Source: Luidia sarsii
Taxonomy: Eukaryota > Echinodermata > Asteroidea > Paxillosida > Luidiidae
Length of the DNA stretch: 64,000 bases
Assembly (NCBI GenBank): GCA_949987565.1
Contig: OX465102.1
Coordinates: 24,342,760 to 24,406,759 of the forward strand
Direction of reading: 5' to 3'
Part shown: positions 34,929 to 49,105 of the stretch, in pieces
Layout: every line of letters starts with the position of its first letter
Position numbering within the stretch: position 1 is the stretch's first letter
Made by a program: the position numbers and the translations under genes
The notes under the pieces: model-generated
What the model saw: the letters and a program-made list of their open reading frames with translations, nothing else
What the model was told of the DNA's origin: nothing
Database searches by the model: none

Positions 34929-37900
34929 AACCTACGACACCCTGTATTCCTAGACGATCTCTCGGTCAAGTACTGACAGAGCCCTACGTTGTTTGACTGC
35001 GGTGATCGGACGAGAACCGGTACTTGCAACGTGGTATGGTCGTAGGCGATGATTGCTTTAGATGGCCAATATTTTTATTGAAATATTCGCAAATAGGCGC
35101 TATTGAAAAAAGGACGTAAAATCCAAAACCTACGACACCCTGTATTCCTAGACGATCTCTCGGTCAAGTACTGACAGAGCCCTACGTTGTTTGACTGCGG
35201 TGATCGGACGAGAACCGGTACTTGCAACGTGGTATGGTCGTAGGCGATGATTGCTTTAGGTCGCCAATATTTAATTGAAATATTCGCAAATAGCCGCTAT
35301 TGAAAAAAGGACGTAAAATCTAAAACCTACGACACCCTGTATTCCTAGACGATCTCTCGGTCAAGTACTGACAGAGCCCTACGTTGTTTGACTGCGGTGA
35401 TCGGACGAGAACCGGTACTTGCAACGTGGTATGGTCGTAGGCGATGATTGCTTTAGATGGCCAATATTTAAATGAAATATTCGCAAATAGGCGATATTGA
35501 AAAAAGGATGTAAAATCTAAAACCTACGACACCCTGTATTCCTAGACGATCTCTCGGTCAAGTACTGACAGAGCCCTACGTTGTTTGACTGCGGTGATCA
35601 GACGAGAACCGGTACTTGCAACGTGGTATGGTCGTAGGCGATAATTGCTTTAAATCGCCAATATTTAATTGAAATTTTCGCAAATAGACGCTCTTGAAAA
35701 ATGAAAGAAAAATGAAAACCTACGACACCCTGTTTTCCTAGACGATCTCTCGGTCAAGTACTGACAGAGCCCTACGTTGTTTGACTGCGGTGATCGGACG
35801 AGAACCGGTACTTGCAACGTGGTATGGTCGTAGGCGATGATTGCTTTGGATCGCCAATATTTAATTGAAATATTCGCAAATAGGCGCTATTGAAAAAAGG
35901 ACGTAAAATCTATAACCTACGACACCCTGTATTCCTAGACGATCTCTCGGTCAAGTACTGACAGAGCCCTACGTTGATTGACGGCGGTGATCGGACGAGA
36001 ACGGGTACTTGCAACGTGGTATGGTCGTAGGCGATGATTGCTTTGGATCGCCAATATTTAATTGAAATATTCGCAAATAGGCGCTATTGAAAAAAGGACG
36101 TAAAATCTAAAACCTACGACACCCTGTATTCCTAGACGATCTCTCGGTCAAGTACTGACAGAGCCCTACGTTGTTTGACAGCGGTGATCGGACGAGAACC
36201 GGTACTTGCAATGTGGTATGGTCGTAGGCGATAATTGCTTTAAATCGCCAATATTTAATTGAAATTTTCGCAAATAGACGCTATTGAAAAATGAAAGAAA
36301 AAATGAAAACCTACGACACCCTGTTTTCCTAGACGATCTCTCGGTCAAGTACTGACAGAGCCCTACGTTGTTTGATTGCGGTGATCGGACGAGAACCGGT
36401 ACTTGGAACGTGGTATGGTCGTAGGCGATGATTGCTTTGGATCGCCAATATTTAATTGAAATATTCGCAAATAGGCGCTATTGAAAAAAGGACGTAAAAT
36501 CTATAACCTACGACACCCTGTATTCCTAGACGATCTCTCGGTCAAGTACTGACAGAGCCCTACGTTGTTTGACTGCGGTGATCGGACGAGAACCGGTACT
36601 TGCAACGTGGTATGGTCGTAGGCGATGATTGCTTTAGATGGCCAATATTTAATTGAAATATTCGCAAATAGGCGATATTGAAAAAAGGATGTAAAATCTA
36701 AAACCTACGACACCCTGTATTCCTAGACGATCTCTCGGTCAAGTACTGACAGAGCCCTACGTTGTTTGACTGCGGTAATCAGACGAGAACCGGTACTTGC
36801 AACGTGGTATGGTCGTAGGCGATAATTGCTTTAAATCGCCAATATTTAATTGAAATATTCGCAAATAGACGCTATTGAAAAATGAAAGAAAAAATGAAAA
36901 CCTACGACACCCTGTTTTCCTAGACGATCTCTCGGTCAAGTACTGACAGAGCCCTACGTTGTTTGACTGCGGTGATCGGACGAGAACCGGTACTTGCAAC
37001 GTGGTATGGTCGTAGGCGATGATTGCTTTGGATCGCCAATATTTAATTGAAATATTCGCAAATAGGCGCTATTGAAAAAAGGACGTAAAATCTATAACCT
37101 ACGACACCCTGTATTCCTAGACGATCTCTCGGTCAAGTACTGACAGAGCCCTACGTTGTTTGACTGCGGTGATCGGACGAGAACGGGTACTTGCAACGTG
37201 GTATGGTCGTAGGCGATGATTGCTTTGGATCGCCAATATTTAATTGAAATATTCGCAAATAGGCGCTATTGAAAAAAGGACGTAAAATCTAAAACCTACG
37301 ACACCCTGTATTCCTAGACGATCTCTCGGTCAAGTACTGACAGAGCCCTACGTTGTTTGACAGCGGTGATCGGACGAGAACCGGTACTTGCAACGTGGTA
37401 TGGTCGTAGGCGATAATTGCTTTAAATCGCCAATATTTAATTGAAATTTTCGCAAATAGACGCTATTGAAAAATGAAAGAAAAAATGAAAACCTACGACA
37501 CCCTGTTTTCCTAGACGATCTCTCGGTCAAGTACTGACAGAGCCCTACGTTGTTTGATTGCGGTGATCGGACGAGAACCGGTACTTGCAACGTGGTATGG
37601 TCGTAGGCGATGATTGCTTTGGATCGCCAATATTTAATTGAAATATTCGCAAATAGGCGCTATTGAAAAAAGGACGTAAAATCTATAACCTACGACACCC
37701 TGTATTCCTAGACGATCTCTCGGTCAAGTACTGACAGAGCCCTACGTTGTTTGACTGCGGTGATCGGACGAGAACCGGTACTTGCAACGTGGTATGGTCG
37801 TAGGCGATGATTGCTTTAGATGGCTAATATTTAATTGAAATATTCGCAAATAGGCGATATTGAAAAAAGGACGTAAAATCTAAAACCTACGACACCCTGT

Positions 37901-40900
37901 ATTCCTAGACGATCTCTCGGTCAAGTACTGACAGAGCCCTTCGTTGTTTGACTGCGGTGATCAGACGAGAACCGGTACTTGCAACGTGGTATGGTCGTAG
38001 GCGATGATTGCTTTAAATCGCCAATATTTAATTGAAATTTTCGCAAATAGACGCTATTGAAAAATGAAAGAAAAAATTAAAACCTACGACACCCTGTATT
38101 CCTAGACGATCTCTCGGTCAAGTACTGACAGAGCCCTACGTTGTTTGACTGCGGTGATCGGACGAGAACCGGTACTTGCAACGTGGTATGGTCGTAGGCG
38201 ATGATTGCTTTGGATCGCCAATATTTAATTGAAATATTCGCAAATAGGCGCTATTGAAAAAAGGACGTAAAATCTAAAACCTACGACACCCTGTATTCCT
38301 AGACGATCTCTCGGTCAAGTACTGACAGAGCCCTACGTTGTTTGACTGCGGTGATCGGACGAGAACCGGTACTTGCAACGTGGTATGGTCGTAGGCGATG
38401 ATTGCTTTAGATGGCCAATATTTAATTGAAATATTCGCAAATAGGCGCTGTTGAAAAAAGGACGTAAAATCTAAAACCTACGACACCCTGTATTCTTAGA
38501 CGATCTCTCGGTCAAGTACTGACAGAGCCCTACGTTGTTTGACTGCGGTGATCGGACGAGAACCGGTACTTGCAATGTGGTATGGTCGTAGGCGATGATT
38601 GCTTTGGATCGCCAATATTTAATGGAAATAATCGCAAATAGGCGCTATTGAAAAAAGGACGCAAAAATTAAAACCTACGACACCCTGTATTCCTAGACGA
38701 TCTCTCGGTCAAGTACTGACAGAGCCCTACGTTGTTTGACTGCGGTGATCGGACGAGAACCGGTACTTGCAACGTGGTATGGTCGTAGGCGATGATTGCT
38801 TTAGATGGCCAATATTTTTATTGAAATATTCGCAAATAGGCGCTATTGAAAAAAGGACGTAAAATCTAAAACCTACGACACCCTGTATTCCTAGACGATC
38901 TCTCGGTCAAGTACTGACAGAGCCCTACGTTGTTTGACTGCGGTGATCGGACGAGAACCGGTACTTGCAACGTGGTATGGTCGTAGGCGATGATTGCTTT
39001 AGATGGCCAATATTTTTATTGAAATATTCGCAAATAGGCGCTATTGAAAAAAGGACGTAAAATCTAAAACCTACGACACCCTGTATTCCTAGACGATCTC
39101 TCGGTCAAGTACTGACAGAGCCCTACGTTGTTTGACTGCGGTGATCGGACGAGAACCGGTACTTGCAACGTGGTATGGTCGTAGGCGATGATTGCTTTAG
39201 GTCGCCAATATTTAATTGAAATATTCGCAAATAGCCGCTATTGAAAAAAGGACGTAAAATCTAAAACCTACGACACGCTGTATTCCTAGACGATCTCTCG
39301 GTCAAGTACTGACAGAGCCCTACGTTGTTTGACTGCGGTGATCGGACGAGAACCGGTACTTGCAACGTGGTATGGTCGTAGGCGATGATTGCTTTAGAAG
39401 GCCAATATTTAATTGAAATATTCGCAAATAGGCGATATTGAAAAAAGGACGTAAAATCTAAAACCTACGACACCCTGTATTCCTAGACGATCTCTCGGTC
39501 AAGTACTGACAGAGCCCTACGTTGTTTGACTGCGGTGATCAGACGAGAACCGGTACTTGCAACGTGGTATGGTCGAAGGCGATAATTGCTTTAAATCGCC
39601 AATATTTAATTGAAATTTTCGCAAATAGACGCTATTGAAAAATGAAAGAAAAAATGAAAACCTACGACACCCTGTTTTCCTAGACGATCTCTCGGTCAAG
39701 TACTGACAGAGCCCTACGTTGTTTGACTGCGGTGATCGGACGAGAACCGGTACTTGCAACGTGGTATGGTCGTAGGCGATGATTGCTTTGGATCGCCAAT
39801 ATTTAATTGAAATATTCGCAAATAGGCGCTATTGAAAAAAGGACGTAAAATCTATAACCTACGACACCCTGTATTCCTAGACGATCTCTCGGTCAAGTAC
39901 TGACAGAGCCATACGTTGTTTGACTGCGGTGATCGGACGAGAACCGGTACTTGCAACGTGGTATGGTCGTAGGCGATGATTGCTTTGGATCGCCAATATT
40001 TAATTGAAATATTCGCAAATAGGCGCTATTGAAAAAAGGACGTAAAATCTAAAACCTACGACACCCTGTATTCCTAGACGATCTCTCGGTCAAGTACTGA
40101 CAGAGCCCTACGTTGTTTGACAGCGGTGATCGGACGAGAACCGGTACTTGCAACGTGGTATGGTCGTAGGCGATAATTGCTTTAAATCGCCAATATTTAA
40201 TTGAAATTTTCGCAAATAGACGCTATTGAAAAATGAAAGAAAAAATGAAAACCTACGACACCCTGTTTTCCTAGACGATCTCTCGGTCAAGTACTGACAG
40301 AGCCCTACGTTGTTTGACTGCGGTGATCGGACGAGAACCGGTACTTGCAACGTGGTATGGTCGTAGGCGATGATTGCTTTGGATCGCCAATATTTAATTG
40401 AAATATTCGCAAATAGGCGCTATTGAAAAAAGGACGTAAAATCTATAACCTACGACACCCTGTATTCCTAGACGATCTCTCGGTCAAGTACTGACAGAGC
40501 CCTACGTTGTTTGACTGCGGTGATCGGACGAGAACCGGTACTTGCAACGTGGTATGGTCGTAGGCGATGATTGCTTTGGATCGCCAATATTTAATTGAAA
40601 TATTCGCAAATAGGCGCTATTGAAAAAAGGACGTAAAATCTAAAACCTACGACACCCTGTATTCCTAGACGATCTCTCGGTCAAGTACTGACAGAGCCCT
40701 ACGTTGTTTGACAGCTGTGATCGGACGAGAACCGGTACTTGCAACGTGGTATGGTCGTAGGCGATGATTGCTTTGGATCGCCAATATTTAATTGAAATAT
40801 TCGCAAATAGACGCTATTGAAAAAAGGACGTAAAATCTAAAACCTACGACACCCTGTATTCCTAGACGATCTCTCGGTCAAGTACTGACAGAGCCCTACG

Positions 40901-41748
40901 TTGTTTGACTGCGGTGATCGGACGAGAACCGGTACTTGCAACGTGGTATGGTCGTAGGCGATAATTGCTTTGGATCGCCAATTTTTTTATTGAAATATTC
41001 GCAAATAGGCGCTATTGAAAAAAGGACGTAAAATCTAAAATCTACGACACCCTGTATTCCTAGACGATCTCTCGGTCAAGTACTGACAGAGCCCTACGTT
41101 GTTTGACTGCGGTGATCGGACGAGAACCGGTACTTGCAACGTGGTATGGTCGTAGGCGATGATTGCTTTGGATCGCCAATATTTAATTGAAATATTCGCA
41201 AATAGGCGCTATTGAAAAAAGGACGTAAAATCTAAAACCTACGACACCCTGTATTCCTAGACGATCTCTCGGTCAAGTACTGACAGAGCCCTACGTTGTT
41301 TGACTGCGGTGATCGGACGAGAACCGGTACTTGCAACGTAGTATGGTCGTAGGCGGTGATTGCTTTAGATGGCCAATATTTAATTGAAATATTCGCAAAT
41401 AGGCGCTATTGAAAAAAGGACGTAAAATCTAAAACCTACGACACCCTGTATTCCTAGACGATCTCTCGGTCAAGTACTGACAGAGCCCTACGTTGTTTGA
41501 CTGCGGTGATCGGACGAGAACCGGTACTTGCAACGTGGTATGGTCGTAGGCGATGATTGCTTTAGGTCGCCAATATTTAATTGAAATATTCGCAAATAGG
41601 CGCTATTGAAAAGAAGACGTAAAATCTAAAACCTACGACACCCTGTATTCCTAGACGATCTCTCGGTCAAGTACTGACAGAGCCCTACGTTGTTTGACTG
41701 CGGTGATCGGACGAGAACCGGTACTTGCAACGTGGTATGGTCGTAGGC
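34929..41748 (-). rRNA. 5S rRNA genes, copies 178-212
   Basis: Gene +1 positions E: 35047, 35245, 35442, 35639, 35835, 36032, 36229, 36426, 36623, 36820, 37017, 37214, 37411, 37608, 37805, 38002, 38199, 38396, 38593, 38790, 38988, 39186, 39383, 39580, 39777, 39974, 40171, 40368, 40565, 40762, 40959, 41157, 41354, 41551, 41748. This block has many A-rich spacers alternating with units whose terminator block reads TCTATAACC. Units around 36820-37608 recur at +2760 bp (39580-40368). The copies at 36032 and 37214 share GAACGGGTAC instead of GAACCGGTAC, which changes helix III. Confidence 0.95.
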
Positions 41749-43007
41749 GATGATTGCTTTAGATGGCCAATATTTAATTGAAATATTCGCAAATAGGCGC
41801 TATTGAAAAAAGGACGTAAAATCTAAAACCTACGACACCCTGTATTCCTAGACGATCTCTCGGTCAAGTACTGACAGAGCCCTACGTTGTTTGACTGCGG
41901 TGATCAGACGAGAACCGGTACTTGCAACGTGGTATGGTCGTAGGCGATAATTGCTTTAAATCGCCAATATTTAATTGAAATTTTCGCAAATAGACGCTAT
42001 TGAAAAATGAAAGAAAAAATGAAAACCTACGACACCCTGTATTCCTAGACGATCTCTCTGTCAAGTACTGACAGAGCCCTACGTTGTTTGACTGCGGTGA
42101 TCGGACGAGAACCGGTACTTGCAATGTGGTATGGTCGTAGGCGATGATTGCTTTGGATCGCCAATATTTAATTGAAATATTCGCAAATAGGCGCTATTGA
42201 AAAAAGGACGCAAAAATTAAAACCTACGACACCCTGTATTCCTAGACGATCTCTCGGTCAAGTACTGACAGAGCCCTACGTTGTTTGACTGCGGTGATCG
42301 GACGAGAACCGGTACTTGCAACGTGGTATGCTCGTAGGCGATGATTGCCTTGGATCGCCAATATTTAATTGAAATATTCGCAAATAGGCGCTATTGAAAA
42401 ATGAAGGAAAAAATGAAAACCTACGACACCCTGTATTCCTAGACGATCTCTCGGTCAAGTACTGACAGAGCCCTACGTTGTTTGACTGCGGTGATCGGAC
42501 GAGAACCGGTACTTGCAACGTGGTATGGTCGTAGGCGATGATTGCTTTAGATGGCCAATATTTAATTGAAATATTCGCAAATAGGCGCTATTGAAAAAAG
42601 GACGTAAAATCTAAAACCTACGACACCCTGTATTCCTAGACGATCTCTCGGTCAAGTACTGACAGAGCCCTAAGTTGTTTGACAGCGGTGATCGGACGAG
42701 AACCGGTACTTGCAACGTGGTATGGTCGTAGGCGATGATTGCTTTGGATCGCCAATATTTAATAGAAATATTCGCAAATAGGCGCTATTAAATAAAGGAC
42801 GTAAAATCTAAAACCTACGACACCCTGTATTCCTAGACGATCTCTCGGTCAAGTACTGACAGAGCCCTACGTTGTTTGACAGCGGTGATCGGACGAGAAC
42901 CGGTACTTGCAACGTGGTATGGTCGTAGGCGATGATTGCTTTTGATCGCCAATATTTAATTGAAATATTCGCAAATAGGCGCTATTGAAAAAAGGACGTA
43001 AAATCTA

Positions 43008-43221
43008 AAACCTACGACACCCTGTATTCCTAGACGATCTCTCGGTCAAGTACTGACAGAGCCCTATGTTGTTTGACTGTGGTGATCGGACGAGAAATCT
43101 AAACCCTACGACACCCTGTATTCCTAGACGATCTCTCGGTCAAGTACTGACAGAGCCCTACGTTGTTTGACTGCGGTGATCGGACGAGAACCGGTACTTG
43201 CAACGTGGTATGGTCGTAGGC
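43008..43221 (-). ncRNA. Predicted 5S-5S fusion transcript, locus 1
   Basis: The gene starting at 43221 is complete, but its 3' flank reads GGGTTTAGATTTCTCG on the sense strand. The longest T run is three, so the normal TTTT stop is gone. The first TTTT on the sense strand is at 43010-43007, past the truncated gene. The predicted Pol III RNA is about 214 nt: a whole 5S, a linker of about 6 nt, then residues 32-119 of a second 5S. Existence of the RNA is inferred. Processing could still release a normal 5S. Confidence 0.4.
43009..43096 (-). pseudogene. 5' truncated 5S copy 219
   Basis: Retains residues 32-119. A 103-bp deletion removed residues 1-31 and 72 bp of upstream spacer, including the TATA-like box, so CGAGAA joins directly to ATCTAAACCC before the next gene. 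The joint sits in a short A-rich match. It has extra changes TATGTTG and GACTGTGG, shared with the copy at 46255. Helices I, II and III cannot form, so it cannot act as 5S alone. Confidence 0.9.
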
Positions 43222-46200
43222 GATGATTGCTTTAGATGGCCAATATTTAATTGAAATATTCGCAAATAGGCGCTATTGAAAAAAGGACGTAAAGTCTAAA
43301 ACCTACGACACCCTGTATTCCTAGACGATCTCTCGGTCAAGTACTGACAGAGCCCTACGTTGTTTGACTGCGGTGATCGGACGAGAACCGGTACTTGCAA
43401 CGTGGTATGGTCGTAGGCGATGATTGCTTTAGATGGCCAATATTTAATTGAAATATTCGCAAATAGGCGCTGTTGAAAAAAGGACGTAAAATCTAAAACC
43501 TACGACACCCTGTATTCCTAGACGATCTCTCGGTCAAGTACTGACAGATCCCTACGTTGTTTGACTGCGGTGATCGGACGAGAACCGGTACTTGCAATGT
43601 GGTATGGTCGTAGGCGATGATTGCTTTGGATCGCCAATATTTAATTGAAATATTCGCAAATAGGCGCTATTGAAAAAAGGACGCAAAAATTAAAACCTAC
43701 GACACCCTGTATTCCTAGACGATCTCTCGGTCAAGTACTGACAGAGCCCTACGTTGTTTGACTGCGGTGATCGGACGAGAACCGGTACTTGCAACGTGGT
43801 ATGCTCGTAGGCGATGATTGCCTTGGATCGCCAATATTTAATTGAAATATTCGCAAATAGGCGCTATTGAAAAATGAAGGAAAAAATGAAAACCTACGAC
43901 ACCCTGTATTCCTAGACGATCTCTCGGTCAAGTACTGACAGAGCCCTACGTTGTTTGACTGCGGTGATCGGACGAGAACCGGTACTTGCAACGTGGTATG
44001 GTCGTAGGCGATGATTGCTTTAGATGGCCAATATTTAATTGAAATATTCGCAAATAGGCGCTATTGAAAAAAGGACGTAAAATCTAAAACCTACGACACC
44101 CTGTATTCCTAGACGATCTCTCGGTCAAGTACTGAAAGAGCCCTAAGTTGTTTGACAGCGGTGATCGGACGAGAACCGGTACTTGCAACGTGGTATGGTC
44201 GTAGGCGATGATTGCTTTGGATCGCCAATATTTAATAGAAATATTCGCAAATAGGCGCTATTAAATAAAGGACGTAAAATCTAAAACCTACGACACCCTG
44301 TATTCCTAGACGATCTCTCGGTCAAGTACTGACAGAGCCCTACGTTGTTTGACAGCGGTGATCGGACGAGAACCGGTACTTGCAACGTGGTATGGTCGTA
44401 GGCGATGATTGCTTTGGATCGCCAATATTTAATTGAAATATTCGCAAATAGGCGCTATTGAAAAAAGGACGTAAAATCTAAAACCTACGACACCCTGTAT
44501 TCCTAGACGATCTCTCGGTCAAGTACTGACAGAGCCCTACGTTGTTTGACAGCGGTGATCGGACGAGAACCGGTACTTGCAACGTGGTATGGTCGTAGGC
44601 GATAATTGCTTTAAATCGCCAATATTTAATTGAAATTTTCGCAAATAGACGCTATTGAAAAATGAAAGAAAAAATGAAAACCTACGACACCCTGTTTTCC
44701 TAGACGATCTCTCGGTCAAGTACTGACAGAGCCCTACGTTGTTTGATTGCGGTGATCGGACGAGAACCGGTACTTGCAACGTGGTATGGTCGTAGGCGAT
44801 GATTGCTTTGGATCGCCAATATTTAATTGAAATATTCGCAAATAGGCGCTATTGAAAAAAGGACGTAAAATCTATAACCTACGACACCCTGTATTCCTAG
44901 ACGATCTCTCGGTCAAGTACTGACAGAGCCCTACGTTGTTTGACTGCGGTGATCGGACGAGAACCGGTACTTGCAACGTGGTATGGTCGTAGGCGATGAT
45001 TGCTTTAGATGGCCAATATTTAATTGAAATATTCGCAAATAGGCGCTATTGAAAAAAGGACGTAAAATCTAAAACCTACGACACCCTGTATTCCTAGACG
45101 ATCTCTCGGTCAAGTACTGACAGAGCCCTACGTTGTTTGACTGCGGTGATCAGACGAGAACCGGTACTTGCAACGTGGTATGGTCGTAGGCGATAATTGC
45201 TTTAAATCGCCAATATTTAATTGAAATTTTCGCAAATAGACGCTATTGAAAAATGAAAGAAAAAATGAAAACCTACGACACCCTGTATTCCTAGACGATC
45301 TCTCGGTCAAGTACTGACAGAGCCCTACGTTGTTTGACTGCGGTGATCGGACGAGAACCGGTACTTGCAATGTGGTATGGTCGTAGGCGATGATTGCTTT
45401 GGATCGCCAATATTTAATTGAAATATTCGCAAATAGGCGCTATTGAAAAAAGGACGCAAAAATTAAAACCTACGACACCCTGTATTCCTAGACGATCTCT
45501 CGGTCAAGTACTGACAGAGCCCTACGTTGTTTGACTGCGGTGATCGGACGAGAACCGGTACTTGCAACGTGGTATGCTCGTAGGCGATGATTGCCTTGGA
45601 TCGCCAATATTTAATTGAAATATTCGCAAATAGGCGCTATTGAAAAATGAAGGAAAAAATGAAAACCTACGACACCCTGTATTCCTAGACGATCTCTCGG
45701 TCAAGTACTGACAGAGCCCTACGTTGTTTGACTGCGGTGATCGGACGAGAACCGGTACTTGCAACGTGGTATGGTCGTAGGCGATGATTGCTTTAGATGG
45801 CCAATATTTAATTGAAATATTCGCAAATAGGCGCTATTGAAAAAAGGACGTAAAATCTAAAACCTACGACACCCTGTATTCCTAGACGATCTCTCGGTCA
45901 AGTACTGACAGAGCCCTAAGTTGTTTGACAGCGGTGATCGGACGAGAACCGGTACTTGCAACGTGGTATGGTCGTAGGCGATGATTGCTTTGGATCGCCA
46001 ATATTTAATAGAAATATTCGCAAATAGGCGCTATTAAATAAAGGACGTAAAATCTAAAACCTACGACACCCTGTATTCCTAGACGATCTCTCGGTCAAGT
46101 ACTGACAGAGCCCTACGTTGTTTGACAGCGGTGATCGGACGAGAACCGGTACTTGCAACGTGGTATGGTCGTAGGCGATGATTGCTTTTGATCGCCAATA

Positions 46201-46253
46201 TTTAATTGAAATATTCGCAAATAGGCGCTATTGAAAAAAGGACGTAAAATCTA

Positions 46254-46467
46254 AAACCTACGACACCCTGTATTCCTAGACGATCTCTCGGTCAAGTACT
46301 GACAGAGCCCTATGTTGTTTGACTGTGGTGATCGGACGAGAAATCTAAACCCTACGACACCCTGTATTCCTAGACGATCTCTCGGTCAAGTACTGACAGA
46401 GCCCTACGTTGTTTGACTGCGGTGATCGGACGAGAACCGGTACTTGCAACGTGGTATGGTCGTAGGC
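46254..46467 (-). ncRNA. Predicted 5S-5S fusion transcript, locus 2
   Basis: Same arrangement as the locus at 43008, duplicated at +3246 bp: a complete promoter-bearing gene with +1 at 46467, no TTTT between the two genes, and the next stop after 46255. Confidence 0.4.
46255..46342 (-). pseudogene. 5' truncated 5S copy 236
   Basis: Identical in joint and private changes to the truncated copy 3246 bp to its left. It was duplicated as part of the higher-order unit. Confidence 0.9.
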
Positions 46468-49105
46468 GATGATTGCTTTAGATGGCCAATATTTAATTGA
46501 AATATTCGCAAATAGGCGCTATTGAAAAAAGGACGTAAAGTCTAAAACCTACGACACCCTGTATTCCTAGACGATCTCTCGGTCAAGTACTGACAGAGCC
46601 CTACGTTGTTTGACTGCGGTGATCGGACGAGAACCGGTACTTGCAACGTGGTATGGTCGTAGGCGATGATTGCTTTAGATGGCCAATATTTAATTGAAAT
46701 ATTCGCAAATAGGCGCTGTTGAAAAAAGGACGTAAAATCTAAAACCTACGACACCCTGTATTCCTAGACGATCTCTCGGTCAAGTACTGACAGATCCCTA
46801 CGTTGTTTGACTGCGGTGATCGGACGAGAACCGGTACTTGCAATGTGGTATGGTCGTAGGCGATGATTGCTTTGGATCGCCAATATTTAATTGAAATATT
46901 CGCAAATAGGCGCTATTGAAAAAAGGACGCAAAAATTAAAACCTACGACACCCTGTATTCCTAGACGATCTCTCGGTCAAGTACTGACAGAGCCCTACGT
47001 TGTTTGACTGCGGTGATCGGACGAGAACCGGTACTTGCAACGTGGTATGCTCGTAGGCGATGATTGCCTTGGATCGCCAATATTTAATTGAAATATTCGC
47101 AAATAGGCGCTATTGAAAAATGAAGGAAAAAATGAAAACCTACGACACCCTGTATTCCTAGACGATCTCTCGGTCAAGTACTGACAGAGCCCTACGTTGT
47201 TTGACTGCGGTGATCGGACAAGAACCGGTACTTGCAACGTGGTATGGTCGTAGGCGATGATTGCTTTAGATGGCCAATATTTAATTGAAATATTCGCAAA
47301 TAGGCGCTATTGAAAAAAGGACGTAAAATCTAAAACCTACGACACCCTGTATTCCTAGACGATCTCTCGGTCAAGTACTGAAAGAGCCCTAAGTTGTTTG
47401 ACAGCGGTGATCGGACGAGAACCGGTACTTGCAACGTGGTATGGTCGTAGGCGATGATTGCTTTGGATCGCCAATATTTAATAGAAATATTCGCAAATAG
47501 GCGCTATTAAATAAAGGACGTAAAATCTAAAACCTACGACACCCTGTATTCCTAGACGATCTCTCGGTCAAGTACTGACAGAGCCCTACGTTGTTTGACA
47601 GCGGTGATCGGACGAGAACCGGTACTTGCAACGTGGTATGGTCGTAGGCGATGATTGCTTTGGATCGCCAATATTTAATTGAAATATTCGCAAATAGGCG
47701 CTATTGAAAAAAGGACGTAAAATCTAAAACCTACGACACCCTGTATTCCTAGACGATCTCTCGGTCAAGTACTGACAGAGCCCTACGTTGTTTGACAGCG
47801 GTGATCGGACGAGAACCGGTACTTGCAACGTGGTATGGTCGTAGGCGATAATTGCTTTAAATCGCCAATATTTAATTGAAATTTTCGCAAATAGACGCTA
47901 TTGAAAAATGAAAGAAAAAATGAAAACCTACGACACCCTGTTTTCCTAGACGATCTCTCGGTCAAGTACTGACAGAGCCCTACGTTGTTTGATTGCGGTG
48001 ATCGGACGAGAACCGGTACTTGCAACGTGGTATGGTCGTAGGCGATGATTGCTTTGGATCGCCAATATTTAATTGAAATATTCGCAAATAGGCGCTATTG
48101 AAAAAAGGACGTAAAATCTATAACCTACGACACCCTGTATTCCTAGACGATCTCTCGGTCAAGTACTGACAGAGCCCTACGTTGTTTGACTGCGGTGATC
48201 GGACGAGAACCGGTACTTGCAACGTGGTATGGTCGTAGGCGATGATTGCTTTAGATGGCCAATATTTAATTGAAATTTTCGCAAATAGACGCTATTGAAA
48301 AATGAAAGAAAAAATGAAAACCTACGACACCCTGTATTCCTAGACGATCTCTCGGTCAAGTACTGACAGAGCCCTACGTTGTTTGACTGCGGTGATCGGA
48401 AGAGAACCGGTACTTGCAACGTGGTATGGTCGTAGGCGATGATTGCTTTGGATCGCCAATATTTAATTGAATTATTCGCAAATAGGCGTTATTGAAAAAA
48501 GGACGTAAAATCTATAACCTACGACACCCTGTATTCCTAGACGATCTCTCGGTCAAGTACTGACAGAGCCCTACGTTGTTTGACTGCGGTGATCGGACGA
48601 GAACCGGTACTTGCAACGTGGTATGGTCGTAGGCGATGATTGCTTTGGATCGCCAATATTCAATTGAAATATTCGCAAATAGGCGCTATTGAAAAAAGGA
48701 CGTAAAATCTAAAACCTACGACACCCGGTATTCCTAGACGATCTCTCGGTCAAGTACTGACAGAGCCCTACGTTGTTTGACTGCGGTGATCGGACGAGAA
48801 CCGGTACTTGCAACGTGGTATGGTCGTAGGCGATGATTGCTTTGGATCGCCAATATTGAATTGAAATATTCGCAAATAGGCGCTATTGAAAAAAGGACGT
48901 AAAATCTAAAACCTACGACACCCTGTATTCCTAGACGATCTCTCGGTCAAGTACTGACAGAGCCCTACGTTGTTTGACTACGGTGATCGGACGAGAACCG
49001 GTACTTGCAATGTGGTATGGTCGTAGGCGATGATTGCTTTGGATCGCCAATATTTAATTGAAATATTCGCAAATAGGCGCTATTGAAAAAAGGACGCAAA
49101 AATTA

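Larger units (their letters stand above)
41827..48043 (-). rRNA. 5S rRNA genes, copies 213-245, two truncated
   Basis: Full gene +1 positions E: 41945, 42142, 42339, 42536, 42733, 42930, 43221, 43418, 43615, 43812, 44009, 44206, 44403, 44600, 44797, 44994, 45191, 45388, 45585, 45782, 45979, 46176, 46467, 46664, 46861, 47058, 47255, 47452, 47649, 47846, 48043. Truncated copies lie at 43009-43096 and 46255-46342. The block is most of a 3246-bp tandem duplication. Shared rare markers include TAAAGTCTAAAACC at about 43291 and 46537, and GACAGATCCC at about 43541 and 46787. Confidence 0.95.
41749..48240. repeat. 3246-bp tandem higher-order repeat, two copies
   Basis: 41749-44994 and 44995-48240 each hold 16 full genes and one truncated gene in the same order. 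At least five rare shared changes support this: TAAAGTCTAAAACC, GACAGATCCC, TGAAAGAGCCCTAAG, TTTTGATCGCC and ATTAAATAAAGG. The two copies look nearly identical, so this is a recent event. One difference is GCTTTGGATCG versus none elsewhere; I have not counted all mismatches. Confidence 0.9.
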
